This document shows, in pieces, positions 12,527 through 23,919 of a stretch of 64,000 bases of DNA (position 1 is the first letter of the stretch; the number at the start of each line of letters is the position of its first letter). The translations under genes were made by a program, and so were the position numbers. The notes under the pieces are model-generated. The model was not told the origin of the DNA, searched no databases, and saw nothing but the letters and a program-made list of their open reading frames with translations. Where the stretch lies: positions 248,001 to 312,000 of the forward strand of contig NZ_RBZQ01000004.1 of NCBI RefSeq assembly GCF_003640395.1. The letters are read 5' to 3'. Source of the DNA: Stutzerimonas urumqiensis. Lineage in GTDB: Bacteria > Pseudomonadota > Gammaproteobacteria > Pseudomonadales > Pseudomonadaceae.

Positions 12527-13243
12527 ATGCTGAATTGGCTTCCTCGCGATCGCTATCTGTTTCCGCCGCTCGAGGCTGCGCTGAAGAAACCTAACGGCCT
12601 TCTGGCGGCAGGAGGCGACCTTTCGCCCGGGCGGCTCGTTGCCGCCTATCGCCATGGTTGTTTCCCCTGGTTCCAGGAAGGCCAGCCGCCCCTATGGTGG
12701 TCTCCGGATCCCAGAATGGTGCTTTACCCCTCGGAGCTGCACGTGTCGCGGAGCTTGCGCAAAACCATGCGGCGCGGGCAATTCGAGGTTAGTTTCGATC
12801 GCTGCTTTCGGAACGTGATCGAGGCCTGCGCAAGGCCGCGACTTTATGCGGAAGGCACCTGGATAACCTCGGCCATGCAGGATGCCTACGTCACACTGCA
12901 TGAGCAGGGCATCGCGCACTCCGTCGAGGTCTGGCAGGACGAACGGCTGGTAGGAGGCCTCTACGGCCTGTCGATGGGCCGACTATTCTTTGGGGAGTCG
13001 ATGTTCAGCACGGTGACCGATGCATCCAAGGTTGGCTTCGTGACGCTGGTTGAACGACTGAAGGAATGGGAATTCGAATTGATAGATTGCCAGATGCATA
13101 CCGGGCACCTGGCCAGCCTCGGCGCCCGCCCCATCGCCCGAGCACAGTTTCGACAGTGTCTTGAGCGTGGGCTGGATCAACCAACCGCGGCATCCTGGGT
13201 ACCGGGCAGCACGGCCGATGAACTGACGCGAGCGCTACCATGA
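12527..13243 (+). CDS. aat: Leucyl/phenylalanyl-tRNA--protein transferase
   Basis: This 238-residue aminoacyl transferase adds Leu or Phe to proteins with N-terminal Lys or Arg, creating N-degrons read by ClpS. The start [16 protein letters not shown] and the central [23 protein letters not shown] and [19 protein letters not shown] motifs are canonical. The stop overlaps the bpt start by four bases. Genes for the matching adaptor and unfoldase, clpS and clpA, lie 1-3 kb downstream on the other strand. Confidence 0.97.
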   Translation: MLNWLPRDRYLFPPLEAALKKPNGLLAAGGDLSPGRLVAAYRHGCFPWFQEGQPPLWWSPDPRMVLYPSELHVSRSLRKTMRRGQFEVSFDRCFRNVIEACARPRLYAEGTWITSAMQDAYVTLHEQGIAHSVEVWQDERLVGGLYGLSMGRLFFGESMFSTVTDASKVGFVTLVERLKEWEFELIDCQMHTGHLASLGARPIARAQFRQCLERGLDQPTAASWVPGSTADELTRALP

Positions 13244-13947
13244 CCTCACTGGCTAGACTCAAGTTTTACGCGACTCAGCCTCACGCGTGCAGCTACCTAC
13301 CGGACGAGCAGGCGACGACCCTGTTTCTCGACCCCAGCCAGCCAATGGACGTGGGCATCTATGCAGAGCTGTCGGAGATCGGCTTTCGACGAAGTGGCGA
13401 TCATCTCTACCGTCCCCACTGCCAGCGCTGCAGCGCCTGTATTCCGGCGAGAATACCGGCCCGTGGTTTCCAGCCTTCGCGTCAACAAAAGCGAATCTTG
13501 AAACGCAACGGTGATCTAGGCATCTCTGAGGTGAGGCCCCGCTTCACCGAGGAGTATTACGGGCTTTATTCGCGCTACATCGAAACGCGGCATGCCGACG
13601 GAGACATGTATCCGCCGACGCGCGACCAGTTCAATACGTTCCTGGTTCGAGACCTGCCCTTTTGCCGTTTCTATGAGTTTCGGCTGGAAAGCCGGCTGCT
13701 GGCCGTTGCCGTCACCGACATCCTTCCGAATGGCCTGTCTGCCGTCTACACCTTCTATGCGCCGGAAGAAGAGCGGCGCAGTCTCGGCCGCTTCGCCATC
13801 CTGTGGCAGATCGCCGAAGCTCGCCGACTTGGACTCGATGCGGTGTACCTCGGCTACTGGATCAAGACCTGCCGCAAGATGAACTACAAAACCGAGTACC
13901 GACCGATCGAGCTGCTGGTGAATCAACGCTGGGTCAACTTGACCTGA
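13240..13947 (+). CDS. bpt: Aspartate/glutamate leucyltransferase (Bpt; arginyltransferase family)
   Basis: This 235-residue ATE-family protein transfers leucine to N-terminal Asp or Glu in proteobacteria; older annotations call it ate. It carries the N-terminal cysteine cluster C-Q-R-C-S-A-C, the [12 protein letters not shown] region and the C-terminal [20 protein letters not shown] signature. Translational overlap with aat (ATGA) places the two N-degron-forming enzymes in one unit. Leucyl rather than arginyl specificity is inferred from the bacterial subfamily. Confidence 0.94.
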   Translation: MTSLARLKFYATQPHACSYLPDEQATTLFLDPSQPMDVGIYAELSEIGFRRSGDHLYRPHCQRCSACIPARIPARGFQPSRQQKRILKRNGDLGISEVRPRFTEEYYGLYSRYIETRHADGDMYPPTRDQFNTFLVRDLPFCRFYEFRLESRLLAVAVTDILPNGLSAVYTFYAPEEERRSLGRFAILWQIAEARRLGLDAVYLGYWIKTCRKMNYKTEYRPIELLVNQRWVNLT

Positions 13948-14037
13948 CCCTTGGCGCTTGGGCACGTTTCGGGCACAATACTTGCCGCTTTTGCCGGCAT
14001 CACGCCCGGCCAATCCAGACACCGAGGGCTCTATTGC

Positions 14038-14256
14038 ATGTCGAAAGAAGACAGCTTCGAAATGGAAGGTACTGTCGTCGACACCCTGCCCAACACCATG
14101 TTCCGTGTGGAGTTGGAAAATGGGCATGTCGTTACTGCGCATATTTCCGGAAAGATGCGCAAGAATTACATCCGAATTCTTACTGGCGACAAGGTCCGCG
14201 TCGAGCTGACTCCGTACGACCTGAGCAAAGGCCGCATCACCTATCGCGCCCGTTGA
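14038..14256 (+). CDS. infA: Translation initiation factor IF-1
   Basis: This 72-residue single OB-fold protein binds the ribosomal A site during initiation. The sequence from [18 protein letters not shown] to [16 protein letters not shown] is the standard IF-1 pattern. The frame is open upstream to 13951, but the ATG at 14038 gives the universal start. The 90-base gap after bpt (13948-14037) probably includes its own promoter. A strong bidirectional terminator follows eight bases after the stop. Confidence 0.98.
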
Positions 14257-14263
14257 TCTAAGA

Positions 14264-14299
14264 AATGAAAAAGCCCGGCAACCGCCGGGCTTTTTCATT
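14264..14299. terminator. Bidirectional terminator between infA and clpA
   Basis: A perfect inverted repeat has 16-base arms (14264-14279 and 14284-14299), a GC-rich core (GCCCGGC/GCCGGGC), the loop AACC, and A and T runs on opposite sides. It can terminate infA on the plus strand and clpA, whose stop is at 14312, on the minus strand. Confidence 0.95.
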
Positions 14300-14311
14300 C
14301 TTCCTCTTTAA

Positions 14312-16582
14312 CTAGGCCAGCTCTGCGGTGATTTCGTAATCGAAGGTCAGATCGTCATTCTCGACGTCGATATGCACCGTTCCACCATGCTCTGCCAACT
14401 CACCGAACAAGATTTCTTCAGCCAGCGGCCGCTTGATCTTGTCCTGTATCAAGCGACTCATCGGCCGGGCACCCATCTGCACGTCATATCCTCGCTCGGC
14501 TAGCCAGCTGCGTGCCGTCTCGGAGACTTCCAGCGTGACGTGTTTATCTTCCAGCTGCGCCTGCAGTTCGATAAGAAACTTGTCGACGATGCTCTTGATG
14601 ACTTCATGACTGAGCCGGCCAAACTGGATGATGGTATCGAGGCGATTCCGGAATTCCGGAGTGAAGCTCTTCTTGATCACTTCCATGGCATCAGATGCGT
14701 GGTCCTGATGCGTGAAGCCGATCGATGCTCTTGAGGCCGTCTCCGCACCGGCATTGGTCGTCATGACGATGATGACATTCCGGAAATCAGCTTTTCGCCC
14801 GTTGTTGTCGGTCAGAGTGCCGTGGTCCATCACCTGCAGCAGAAGATTGAAAACCTCAGGGTGTGCTTTTTCGATTTCATCGAGCAGCAGCACGCAATGA
14901 GGCTGCTTGGTAATCGCTTCGGTCAACAACCCACCCTGATCGAAACCGACATAGCCGGGAGGCGCACCAATGAGACGCGAAACGGTGTGCCGCTCCATGT
15001 ATTCCGACATATCGAAGCGAATCAGCTCTATACCAAGCGCCTTGGCAAGCTGTCGGGCTACCTCGGTCTTACCGACGCCAGTGGGCCCGGCGAACAGGAA
15101 CGACCCTACCGGCTTATCCGGCGACTTGAGCCCGGCGCGCGATAGCTTGATCGCAGTTGCCAGGGACTCGATGGCGCGATCCTGGCCGAAGACGGTCAGT
15201 TTCAAATCGCGCTCGAGGTTACGCAGCAGTTCCTTGTCGGACGTGCTGACATGCTTCGGCGGAATGCGGGCGATCTTCGCGACAATGTCTTCCACTTCCG
15301 CCACATCGATCCGAGCCACGCGACGCTCTTCCGGCAGCAGCCGCTGGTAGGCTCCCGCCTCATCGATCACGTCGATAGCCTTGTCGGGCATATGCCGATC
15401 GTTGATATAGCGTGAAGCCAGCTCGGCGGCTGCCCGCAGTGCCTCATCGCTGTATTCGATCCCATGGTGCTGCTCGAAGCGTGGCTTGAGCCCCCTAAGA
15501 ATGCCGACTGTATCCTCGACCGACGGCTCGGATACATCGACCTTCTGGAAGCGTCTGGCGAGTGCCCGATCCTTCTCGAATATGCCCCTGAATTCCTGGA
15601 AGGTCGTCGAGCCGATGCAGCGGATCTCGCCGGACGAAAGCAAAGGCTTGAGCAGGTTCGATGCATCCATCACCCCACCCGACGCGGCTCCTGCCCCAAT
15701 GATGGTATGGATCTCATCGATAAAAAGGATGGCATGGGGGCGCTTGCGCAATTCGTTCAGCAGAGCCTTGAAGCGCTTCTCGAAATCGCCGCGGTACTTG
15801 GTGCCGGCAAGCAGTGCACCCAAATCCAGCGAATAAACGACACTGTCCGCGAGCAGATCGGGCACCTGGTTATCCACGATGCGTTTGGCGAGCCCTTCTG
15901 CAATGGCGGTCTTGCCGACCCCGGCCTCGCCAACGAGCAGCGGATTGTTCTTCCGTCGTCTCGCGAGAATCTGCGCGACGCGCTCGACTTCATGCTCGCG
16001 ACCCACGAGCGGATCGATCCGGCCCTGCCGGGCGATTTCGTTGAGATTGCTCGCATAAGCATCGAGCGGGTGGCTGGCGGACGACGACTCCGCAACGTCC
16101 TCGTCTTGCGTATCGGGCTCGCCATCGCTTCCGGACGGATTGCCCTGCACCTTGGAAATGCCATGGGCAATGAAATTGACGACGTCGATCCTTGCCACGC
16201 TTTGCTGCTTGAGCAGAAACACGGCTTGGCTTTCCTGCTCGCTGAAGATTGCAACCAGGACATTGGCGCCAGTGACTTCGCGCTTTCCCGAGCTCTGCAC
16301 GTGGAAGACAGCGCGCTGAAGGACGCGCTGGAAACCAAGTGTTGGCTGGGTTTCGCGCTCTTCATCATGCTGCGGAATGAGTGGTGTGGTGGAGTCGATG
16401 AACTCTTGCAGGTCTCGCCGCAACTTGTCCAGGTTCGCTCCGCATGCGCGTAGCACGGTGGCGGCCGCCTCATTGTCCAGCAGCGCCAACAGGAGGTGCT
16501 CAACCGTCATGAACTCATGGCGCTTGGTGCGTGCCTCTTTGAAAGCCAGATTCAGAGTGACTTCGAGCTCACGGTTCAACAT
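14312..16582 (-). CDS. clpA: ATP-dependent Clp protease ATP-binding subunit ClpA
   Basis: This 756-residue HSP100 unfoldase feeds substrates to ClpP. It has the N-terminal Clp-N repeat domain (about residues 1-145) that binds ClpS, a first AAA module (Walker A GEAGVGKT 218-225, Walker B ILFIDEIHT) and a second AAA module (Walker A GPTGVGKT 499-506). The ASIGFT sequence in the second module corresponds to the ClpP-docking loop. Length matches the family. It lies 29 bases after clpS in the same direction. Confidence 0.98.
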   Translation of the reverse strand: MLNRELEVTLNLAFKEARTKRHEFMTVEHLLLALLDNEAAATVLRACGANLDKLRRDLQEFIDSTTPLIPQHDEERETQPTLGFQRVLQRAVFHVQSSGKREVTGANVLVAIFSEQESQAVFLLKQQSVARIDVVNFIAHGISKVQGNPSGSDGEPDTQDEDVAESSSASHPLDAYASNLNEIARQGRIDPLVGREHEVERVAQILARRRKNNPLLVGEAGVGKTAIAEGLAKRIVDNQVPDLLADSVVYSLDLGALLAGTKYRGDFEKRFKALLNELRKRPHAILFIDEIHTIIGAGAASGGVMDASNLLKPLLSSGEIRCIGSTTFQEFRGIFEKDRALARRFQKVDVSEPSVEDTVGILRGLKPRFEQHHGIEYSDEALRAAAELASRYINDRHMPDKAIDVIDEAGAYQRLLPEERRVARIDVAEVEDIVAKIARIPPKHVSTSDKELLRNLERDLKLTVFGQDRAIESLATAIKLSRAGLKSPDKPVGSFLFAGPTGVGKTEVARQLAKALGIELIRFDMSEYMERHTVSRLIGAPPGYVGFDQGGLLTEAITKQPHCVLLLDEIEKAHPEVFNLLLQVMDHGTLTDNNGRKADFRNVIIVMTTNAGAETASRASIGFTHQDHASDAMEVIKKSFTPEFRNRLDTIIQFGRLSHEVIKSIVDKFLIELQAQLEDKHVTLEVSETARSWLAERGYDVQMGARPMSRLIQDKIKRPLAEEILFGELAEHGGTVHIDVENDDLTFDYEITAELA

Positions 16583-16611
16583 AGCTTTTACCTCTTACCC
16601 AGGCAGTCGGG

Positions 16612-16974
16612 TTAACCGTCTTTCTCGATCTCGCAAAGCAACGGGTGCTGGCACTCTCTCGCATACTGATTCACCTGCGCCGCCTTGGTCTCGGCGACAT
16701 CGCGGGTGAACACCCCGCACACCGCTCGCCCCTCGGTATGAACAGTCAGCATGATTCGGGTAGCCACCTCGCGATTGTGGTTGAAGATTCCTTCCAGCAC
16801 TTCGACGACGAAATCCATCGGTGTGTAGTCATCATTGAACATGACAACTTTATACATCGGTGGTGCCGTAAGAGCCGGCTTCGCTTCGCTCACTGCAAGG
16901 CCGGCATCGCCTTCCTCGCCGTCGCCTGGGAGGCTCTGATTCAAGGTTAGTCGAATATCGGGGGTTGCATGCAT
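16612..16974 (-). CDS. clpS: ClpS adaptor, N-degron recognin
   Basis: This 120-residue adaptor binds N-terminal Leu, Phe, Trp and Tyr and delivers such proteins to ClpA. The core [18 protein letters not shown] contains the NDD and TPMDFV elements of the amino-acid pocket; the ClpA-contacting [20 protein letters not shown] follows. The acidic, disordered N-terminal tail of about 35 residues is somewhat long but within range. It is divergent from cspD, with a 189-base intergenic region. Confidence 0.97.
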   Translation of the reverse strand: MHATPDIRLTLNQSLPGDGEEGDAGLAVSEAKPALTAPPMYKVVMFNDDYTPMDFVVEVLEGIFNHNREVATRIMLTVHTEGRAVCGVFTRDVAETKAAQVNQYARECQHPLLCEIEKDG

Positions 16975-17033
16975 ACGCGGAGGACTTCTATGGATGACGG
17001 CTTGACTGGCTTCCAGCCACCGGATGAGTTGCC

Positions 17034-17061
17034 TTGACTATCAGCCAAACGATGATACAAA
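17034..17061 (+). promoter_or_regulatory. Possible sigma-70 promoter of cspD
   Basis: TTGACT (17034-17039) and TACAAA (17056-17061) are spaced by 16 bases, about 100 bases upstream of the cspD start. The -35 is good and the -10 is four of six. A long 5' leader would follow, as is common for cold-shock-type genes. This is a pattern match only. Confidence 0.35.
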
Positions 17062-17163
17062 CAGAGAGTGTCTAGGCACATGGCGGCACGCGCCACACTT
17101 CATCTTCGGCGCGGTTAAGTGGATGTTACTCCAGTGATGGAGTTTTTGCAGAGGGATACCAGC

Positions 17164-17421
17164 ATGCTAAGCGGTAAGGTCAAGTGGTTCAACAACGCCA
17201 AGGGCTACGGTTTCATCGTAGCGGACGGCGGTGATGAGGACCTGTTCGCCCACTATTCGGCTATCGAAATGGAGGGTTACAGGACCTTGAAGGCGGGCCA
17301 GCCCGTTTCGTTCGAAATCCTCCAGGGTCCCAAGGGCCTTCATGCCACCAAGATTCGCCCGCAGGTGACGGTCGAAGCAGGGGCCGTGGCGCACCGCGCC
17401 GAGGCAACCGCCGACGCCTGA
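17164..17421 (+). CDS. cspD: Cold-shock-domain protein CspD
   Basis: This 85-residue protein has one cold-shock domain with RNP1 (KGYGFI) and RNP2 (DLFAHY), plus a short alanine-rich tail. CspD proteins bind single-stranded DNA or RNA and, in E. coli, are induced in stationary phase and block replication. The frame is open from 17119, but MLSGKVKWFN at 17164 is the true family start. Its place beside clpS-clpA is the same as in E. coli, which supports CspD over other Csp paralogues. Confidence 0.92.
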   Translation: MLSGKVKWFNNAKGYGFIVADGGDEDLFAHYSAIEMEGYRTLKAGQPVSFEILQGPKGLHATKIRPQVTVEAGAVAHRAEATADA

Positions 17422-17431
17422 GCAGGAATGA

Positions 17432-17459
17432 AAAAGGCCGATCAATCGATCGGCCTTTT
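17432..17459. terminator. Bidirectional terminator between cspD and icd
   Basis: A perfect 12-base inverted repeat (17432-17443 and 17448-17459) has loop AATC and an A-run and T-run at its ends. It can end cspD on the plus strand and icd, whose stop is at 17474, on the minus strand. Confidence 0.93.
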
Positions 17460-17473
17460 CTGTTCATCGCTCC

Positions 17474-18730
17474 TTACATGTGAGCGATGATTGCGTCACC
17501 GAAGCCCGAGCAGGAAACGAGCTTGGCGTCATCCATCAGGCGCTCGAAGTCATACGTCACGGTCTTGGCCGTGATCGCACCGTCGACACCCTTGATGATG
17601 AGATCCGCGGCTTCTGTCCAGCCCATGTGGCGGAGCATCATCTCGGCCGAGAGGATCACCGAGCCCGGGTTCACCTTGTCCTGACCAGCATACTTGGGGG
17701 CGGTGCCGTGCGTGGCTTCGAACATGGCCACCGTGTCTGACAGGTTCGCGCCGGGGGCAATGCCGATGCCGCCCACTTCTGCCGCGAGCGCATCGGACAG
17801 GTAGTCACCGTTCAGGTTCAGCGTAGCGATCACGTCATACTCGGCCGGACGCAGCAGGATCTGCTGCAGCATGGCGTCCGCGATAACGTCCTTGACGACG
17901 ATGTTCTTGCCGGTCTTCGGGTTCTTGAACTGCATCCAGGGACCGCCATCGAGCAGCTCGGCACCAAACTCGGTACGGGCCACTTCGTAGCCCCATTCCT
18001 TGAAGGCGCCTTCCGTGAACTTCATAATGTTGCCCTTGTGCACCAGGGTCATCGAGTCACGGTCGTTGTCGACAGCGTACTGCAGTGCCTTGCGCACCAG
18101 GCGCTTGGTGCCCTCTTCCGAAACGGGCTTGATGCCGATACCGCACATGTCGGTAAACCGGATTTTCTTGACGCCCATTTCTTCGGTGAGGAACTTGATG
18201 ACCTTGTCCGCCTCGGCAGAGCCAGCCTTCCATTCGACGCCTGCATAAATGTCTTCCGAGTTTTCACGGAAGATCACCATGTCGACGTCGCCAGGCTTCT
18301 TCACAGGGCTGGGCACGCCATTGAACCAGCGAACGGGCCGCTGGCAGACATACAGATCGAGCTCTTGGCGCAAGGCGACATTGAGAGAGCGAATTCCGCC
18401 ACCGACCGGCGTGGTCAGCGGGCCCTTGATCGAAACGACGTAGTCGCGAACGGCTTCGAGGGTTTCCTTGGGCAGCCAAGTGTCCTGGTCGTATACCTGA
18501 GTCGCCTTTTCGCCCGCGAAAACTTCCATCCATGCGATCTTGCGGTCGGCGCTGTAGGCCTTCTGCACGGCGGCATCAACCACCTTGATCATCACGGGGC
18601 TGATGTCGACACCGATGCCGTCGCCTTCGATGAAGGGAATGATCGGGTTATTCGGAACGTTCAAGGAACCGTCGGCATTCACGGTGATTTTGTCACCATT
18701 GGCAGGCACCTGGATCTTTTGGTATCCCAT
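17474..18730 (-). CDS. icd: Isocitrate dehydrogenase, NADP-dependent
   Basis: This 418-residue E. coli-type homodimeric enzyme converts isocitrate to 2-oxoglutarate. Substrate residues are visible in [11 protein letters not shown]115 is the position phosphorylated by AceK in E. coli. NADP specificity is indicated by [16 protein letters not shown], with the Lys-Tyr pair that contacts the 2'-phosphate. Competition with the isocitrate lyase encoded 8 kb away decides TCA versus glyoxylate flux. A separate monomeric IDH, found in some pseudomonads, is not in this window. Confidence 0.97.
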   Translation of the reverse strand: MGYQKIQVPANGDKITVNADGSLNVPNNPIIPFIEGDGIGVDISPVMIKVVDAAVQKAYSADRKIAWMEVFAGEKATQVYDQDTWLPKETLEAVRDYVVSIKGPLTTPVGGGIRSLNVALRQELDLYVCQRPVRWFNGVPSPVKKPGDVDMVIFRENSEDIYAGVEWKAGSAEADKVIKFLTEEMGVKKIRFTDMCGIGIKPVSEEGTKRLVRKALQYAVDNDRDSMTLVHKGNIMKFTEGAFKEWGYEVARTEFGAELLDGGPWMQFKNPKTGKNIVVKDVIADAMLQQILLRPAEYDVIATLNLNGDYLSDALAAEVGGIGIAPGANLSDTVAMFEATHGTAPKYAGQDKVNPGSVILSAEMMLRHMGWTEAADLIIKGVDGAITAKTVTYDFERLMDDAKLVSCSGFGDAIIAHM

Positions 18731-18762
18731 GCTTGACTCCGTTTTTCGAGGGTCGGACAGAT

Positions 18763-18782
18763 CGCCGCATGATCATGCGGCG
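18763..18782. promoter_or_regulatory. Perfect 20-base palindrome upstream of icd
   Basis: CGCCGCATGATCATGCGGCG is a perfect palindrome 33-52 bases before the icd start. It could be an operator or a 5'-UTR hairpin with GATC at the tip. It has no T-run, so it is not a terminator. No regulator is assigned. Confidence 0.5.
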
Positions 18783-18959
18783 GATTGGATTCTCGCTTTC
18801 TCAGAAGCGCGACATTTTTGTAGCATTCCGCGCAAATGTCACGCACTTCGGCATGCGCGCGCCGCTCAACGAAAGGCATTGGCAACCGCCGGAGCGGCCC
18901 GCAAGCTGAATCAGTACCGATGCGGATACCCTAACCGCCACCATCCAAGGAGCCCTGGA

Positions 18960-19397
18960 ATGCCATTCGTCCCTCACGTCACCGTGGCGACCGTCATCGA
19001 ACGAATGGGTCGCTTCCTCATGGTCGAGGAGCTCGTCGAAGGAAAGGCGGTATTAAATCAGCCTGCTGGCCACTTGGAAGCAGACGAAAGTCTCAGGGAC
19101 GCCGCCATACGCGAGACGCTCGAAGAGACGGGTTGGGAAATCGAACTGACCGGCGTGATCGGCATATATCTCTACACCGCCCCGAGCAACGGTACGACCT
19201 ACCAGCGAATCTGCTTCGCCGGCCAGGCACGTCGGCACCGGGCCGACCACCCTCTTGATGACGGTATCATCGGCCCAAGATGGCTCACCCCGGACGAGCT
19301 GGATACATTGCGCGGACAATGGCGAAGCGAGCTGGTGATGACCTGCATCCGGGATTACCTGAACGGCCCGACCTACCCGCTCGATCTGATTCGATGA
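18960..19397 (+). CDS. nudJ: Nudix hydrolase, NudJ-like
   Basis: This 145-residue protein has a full Nudix box from G37 (GHLEADE) to residue 59 (RETLEETGW), giving the Mg-binding REx2EE helix. NudJ of E. coli is a nucleoside di- and triphosphatase that also hydrolyses the thiamine precursor HMP-PP. It sits directly upstream of mnmA, as nudJ does in E. coli. The frame is open from 18585, but the ATG at 18960 after AAGGAG is clearly the start. The exact substrate is not evident from sequence. Confidence 0.88.
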   Translation: MPFVPHVTVATVIERMGRFLMVEELVEGKAVLNQPAGHLEADESLRDAAIRETLEETGWEIELTGVIGIYLYTAPSNGTTYQRICFAGQARRHRADHPLDDGIIGPRWLTPDELDTLRGQWRSELVMTCIRDYLNGPTYPLDLIR

Positions 19398-19487
19398 GGC
19401 TGACCAGGGCGTCAGGTCCTTTGCCCGTTTCGCGTAACACTCCGGTTAGCTGGTAATATCCGCGGCGTTTTTCTCGATAGCGAACCT

Positions 19488-20597
19488 ATGCCAGATCAAG
19501 CCTCTCCCCGCGTCATCGTCGGCATGTCCGGCGGCGTCGATTCGTCCGTCTCGGCCTTGCTTCTTCTCGAGCAGGGATATCAGGTCGAAGGCCTGTTCAT
19601 GAAGAACTGGGAGGAAGACGACGGCACCGAATACTGCACGGCCAAAGACGATCTCGCCGACGCCCAGGCGGTGTGCGAAACGCTGGGTATCAAGCTGCAC
19701 ACGGCCAACTTCTCTGCGGAGTACTGGGACAACGTGTTCGAGCACTTTCTGGCCGAATACCGCGCCGGACGGACCCCGAACCCGGACATCCTTTGCAACC
19801 GCGAGATCAAGTTCAAGGCGTTCCTTGACTACGCCCTGATGCTTGGCGCCGATCTCATCGCCACCGGCCATTATGTGAGGCGCCGGGACCGGCACGGACG
19901 TTGCGAATTGTTGAAGGGACTGGACCCGAACAAGGACCAGAGTTATTTCCTTCACGCCGTTGGCGGTGAGCAACTGGCGAGGACACTCTTTCCGGTCGGT
20001 GAACTGGAAAAGCCCGAGGTTCGCGCGATCGCCGAAAAGCACGGACTCGCGACCGCCCGCAAAAAGGACTCGACCGGAATCTGCTTCATCGGAGAGCGTC
20101 GCTTTACCGACTTCCTGAAGCAGTACCTCCCCGCTCAGCCTGGCGCGATCGAAACGACCGAAGGCGTCGCAGTCGGACAGCACAGCGGCTTGATGTACCA
20201 CACCATCGGACAGCGGCAAGGGCTTGGCATAGGCGGCTTGCGCGAAGCGGACCCAACGCCCTGGTATGTCGTCGGCAAGGACCTCGATCGCAACGTCCTG
20301 ATCGTCGCCCAGGGCAACGAACATCCCATGCTTTTTTCCGGCACGCTGACCGCTTCCGATATCTACTGGGTCAATCCGGTCGATGTTTCGACCCCGCTTC
20401 GCCTTACGGCCAAGGTTCGCTACCGCCAAAGCGACCAGGCCTGCACCCTGTCGCGATCGGCCGATGGCTACGTCGTGACGTTCGACGAGCCCCAACGAGC
20501 GGTGACCCCGGGGCAGTCCGTCGTGTTCTACGACGCAGAGGTGTGCCTCGGTGGCGGCGTGATCGAATCCGCGCTCGATGCAGGCAAGCCGACATGA
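19488..20597 (+). CDS. mnmA: tRNA-specific 2-thiouridylase MnmA
   Basis: This 369-residue enzyme adenylates U34 of Lys, Glu and Gln tRNAs and inserts sulfur received from TusE. The N-terminal PP-loop SGGVDSS and the two catalytic cysteines, in [12 protein letters not shown] and in [11 protein letters not shown], are present. The C-terminal beta-barrel is complete. Its TGA overlaps the hflD ATG by four bases. With the tus genes at 1.4-2.8 kb and tusA at 57.4 kb, the relay is nearly complete in this window. Confidence 0.98.
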   Translation: MPDQASPRVIVGMSGGVDSSVSALLLLEQGYQVEGLFMKNWEEDDGTEYCTAKDDLADAQAVCETLGIKLHTANFSAEYWDNVFEHFLAEYRAGRTPNPDILCNREIKFKAFLDYALMLGADLIATGHYVRRRDRHGRCELLKGLDPNKDQSYFLHAVGGEQLARTLFPVGELEKPEVRAIAEKHGLATARKKDSTGICFIGERRFTDFLKQYLPAQPGAIETTEGVAVGQHSGLMYHTIGQRQGLGIGGLREADPTPWYVVGKDLDRNVLIVAQGNEHPMLFSGTLTASDIYWVNPVDVSTPLRLTAKVRYRQSDQACTLSRSADGYVVTFDEPQRAVTPGQSVVFYDAEVCLGGGVIESALDAGKPT

Positions 20598-21223
20598 GCG
20601 GCATCACCGACCAGGTAACCGCCCTCGGCGCCGTCTTCGAAGCGGCGGTGCTGGTCGACCGTATCGCGCGTACCGGCCAGGCGCCGTCGGCCTCGCTGAG
20701 CTGCCTGCTGGGCAGTTTGCTGGTGACCAATCCGGCGCGCACGATCGATGTCTACGGAGGCGACGACCTTTATCTGCAGGATGGCTACAAGGCGCTGGTC
20801 AGCGCGTTGGAACGGAACGCCGCGGAGTTGCAGCGCCAGCCGCTCCGCTATGCGCTGGCCATGCTTGGCCTCGAGCGGCAACTTGCCAAGCGCAACGACA
20901 TGCTGGGTCTGATTGGCGATCGGCTGGTTCAGATCGAACAGCAATCCCAGCACTTCGGCCTCACTCATGAGAACGTCATCGCCTCGTTCGGCGGACTCTA
21001 TGAGGAGACGCTCAGCACCTTCCGTCAGCGCATCCAGGTCCATGGCGACATGCGTCACCTGCAACAGCGCGACAATGCCGCCCGGATTCGGGCACTGCTG
21101 TTCGCCGGCATCCGCTCGGCACGCCTATGGCGCCAGGTTGGCGGGCACCGCTGGCAATTCCTCCTGGCGCGGCGGCGGCTGCTCGATGAACTTTACCGGC
21201 TCATGCGTGCGGACCGGGGGTGA
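20594..21223 (+). CDS. hflD: HflD, high-frequency-of-lysogenisation protein homologue
   Basis: This roughly 209-residue helical protein is conserved between mnmA and purB in gammaproteobacteria. In E. coli, HflD binds the lambda CII activator at the membrane; its cellular role outside phage biology is not settled. No catalytic motif is seen. I chose the ATG at 20594, overlapping the mnmA stop, over an upstream in-frame ATG at 20543. Identity rests on synteny plus characteristic segments such as [13 protein letters not shown]. Confidence 0.92.
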   Translation: MSGITDQVTALGAVFEAAVLVDRIARTGQAPSASLSCLLGSLLVTNPARTIDVYGGDDLYLQDGYKALVSALERNAAELQRQPLRYALAMLGLERQLAKRNDMLGLIGDRLVQIEQQSQHFGLTHENVIASFGGLYEETLSTFRQRIQVHGDMRHLQQRDNAARIRALLFAGIRSARLWRQVGGHRWQFLLARRRLLDELYRLMRADRG

Positions 21224-21302
21224 ATTGGCCGCAGGCATGAGAGGCAGTTTCGGGTATCCTATGCGCCCCCTTTTCAGCCCGCCCGTCAGCCCGCCCGCCT
21301 GA

Positions 21303-22682
<1,380 letters not shown>

Positions 22683-22700
22683 CGACTCGTCGAACACCGC

Positions 22701-22725
22701 ACGCCCGGCTGTGCCGGGCGTTTTT
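22701..22725 (+). terminator. Rho-independent terminator after purB
   Basis: A 9-base perfect stem ACGCCCGGC/GCCGGGCGT (22701-22709 and 22713-22721) with loop TGT is followed by a T-run, 19 bases after the purB stop. Confidence 0.95.
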
Positions 22726-22752
22726 ATTACAGCCTTCCATGCAGGTCCGGTC

Positions 22753-23919
22753 ATGACTTCCGATCAACCCATTCAAGCACTTGGTGGCCTCAGCGCACGG
22801 GAGTTCCTCAGGGACTATTGGCAGAAGAAACCCTTGCTGGTTCGGCAGGCGTTTCCCGGCTATACCAGCCCCCTCTCCCCCGACGAGCTGGCCGGGCTAT
22901 CGCTCGAGGAAGATGTCGAGTCGCGCATCGTGCTCGAGCATGGCACCACGTCCTGGGAGCTGCGTCGCGGCCCGTTCGACGAGCAGACCTACAGCGCGCT
23001 CCCCGAGCAAGACTGGACCCTGCTCGTCCAGGCCGTCGACCAGTGGGTGCCCGAAGTGGCGGACCTGACGCGCCAGTTCGACTTCCTTCCGAACTGGCGG
23101 ATCGACGACGTCATGATCAGCTATGCCGCGCCGGGCGGTGGCGTCGGCCCGCATTTCGACAACTACGACGTGTTCCTGCTCCAGACGCAGGGCCGCCGCC
23201 GGTGGCGCATCGGCCAGATGTGCGCGACCGACACAGCGCTACTCGAGCACGGTGACCTCAAGATTCTCGCTGACTTCCAGCAGACGGAAGAATGGGTGCT
23301 GGAACCGGGAGACATGCTCTACCTGCCGCCTCGCTTGGCTCATTTCGGCACCGCGGTCGATGAGTGCATGACCTGCTCGATAGGCTTCCGCGCGCCGAGC
23401 GCCGCTGAGGTGCTGACCCATTTCACCGACTTTCTCGCGCAGTTCGTCTCCGACGAGGAGCGCTATGCCGATCCGGACCTGCAACCCGCCGAGGACCCCT
23501 ACCAGATCCAGACCGACGCACTGGATCGCCTGAAGGCCCTGCTGGCCGAGCACATGGGTGACGAGCGCCTGTTGCTGACGTGGTTCGGACAATTCATGAC
23601 CGAGCCGCGTTATCCGGAAAGAATCGTCGGCGCCGAGCTCGAAGCCGACGAATTGGCTCAGGCCATCGACGAGGGCGCGGTGCTGGTCAGACACCCCAGC
23701 GCACGGATGGCCTGGAGCGAGGTGGACATCGGCCTGCTGCTGTTCGCCAGCGGTCAGAGCACGCTGCTCCCTACGCATTTGAAGGATCTGCTGAAACTCA
23801 TCTGCGCAGCCGAGAGCCTCCATGCCGGCAATCTCGCCGCCTGGTTGAAGGATCCGGACGCCGCCGAGCTGCTCCATCAGCTGGTCAAGCAAGGCAGCCT
23901 GGAGTTCGCCGATGAGTGA
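22753..23919 (+). CDS. roxA: JmjC/cupin ribosomal-protein oxygenase, RoxA (YcfD)-like
   Basis: This 388-residue protein resembles the Fe(II)/2-oxoglutarate oxygenase YcfD, which hydroxylates an arginine of ribosomal protein L16. The iron ligands are visible as H134-x-D136 (GPHFDNYDVF) and H197 (PPRLAHFGT). The double-stranded beta-helix domain covers about residues 85-210, and the winged-helix C-terminal part follows. Start choice: ATG at 22753, as the in-frame extension reads through the purB terminator. The stop overlaps the next gene by eight bases. L16 as substrate is inferred from the family. Confidence 0.9.
   Translation: MTSDQPIQALGGLSAREFLRDYWQKKPLLVRQAFPGYTSPLSPDELAGLSLEEDVESRIVLEHGTTSWELRRGPFDEQTYSALPEQDWTLLVQAVDQWVPEVADLTRQFDFLPNWRIDDVMISYAAPGGGVGPHFDNYDVFLLQTQGRRRWRIGQMCATDTALLEHGDLKILADFQQTEEWVLEPGDMLYLPPRLAHFGTAVDECMTCSIGFRAPSAAEVLTHFTDFLAQFVSDEERYADPDLQPAEDPYQIQTDALDRLKALLAEHMGDERLLLTWFGQFMTEPRYPERIVGAELEADELAQAIDEGAVLVRHPSARMAWSEVDIGLLLFASGQSTLLPTHLKDLLKLICAAESLHAGNLAAWLKDPDAAELLHQLVKQGSLEFADE

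Noticed and set aside
14257-14311. tRNA-Ser gene expected by memory between infA and clpA in P. aeruginosa
   Set aside because: Only 55 bases separate the two genes here and they hold the terminator; no cloverleaf is possible.
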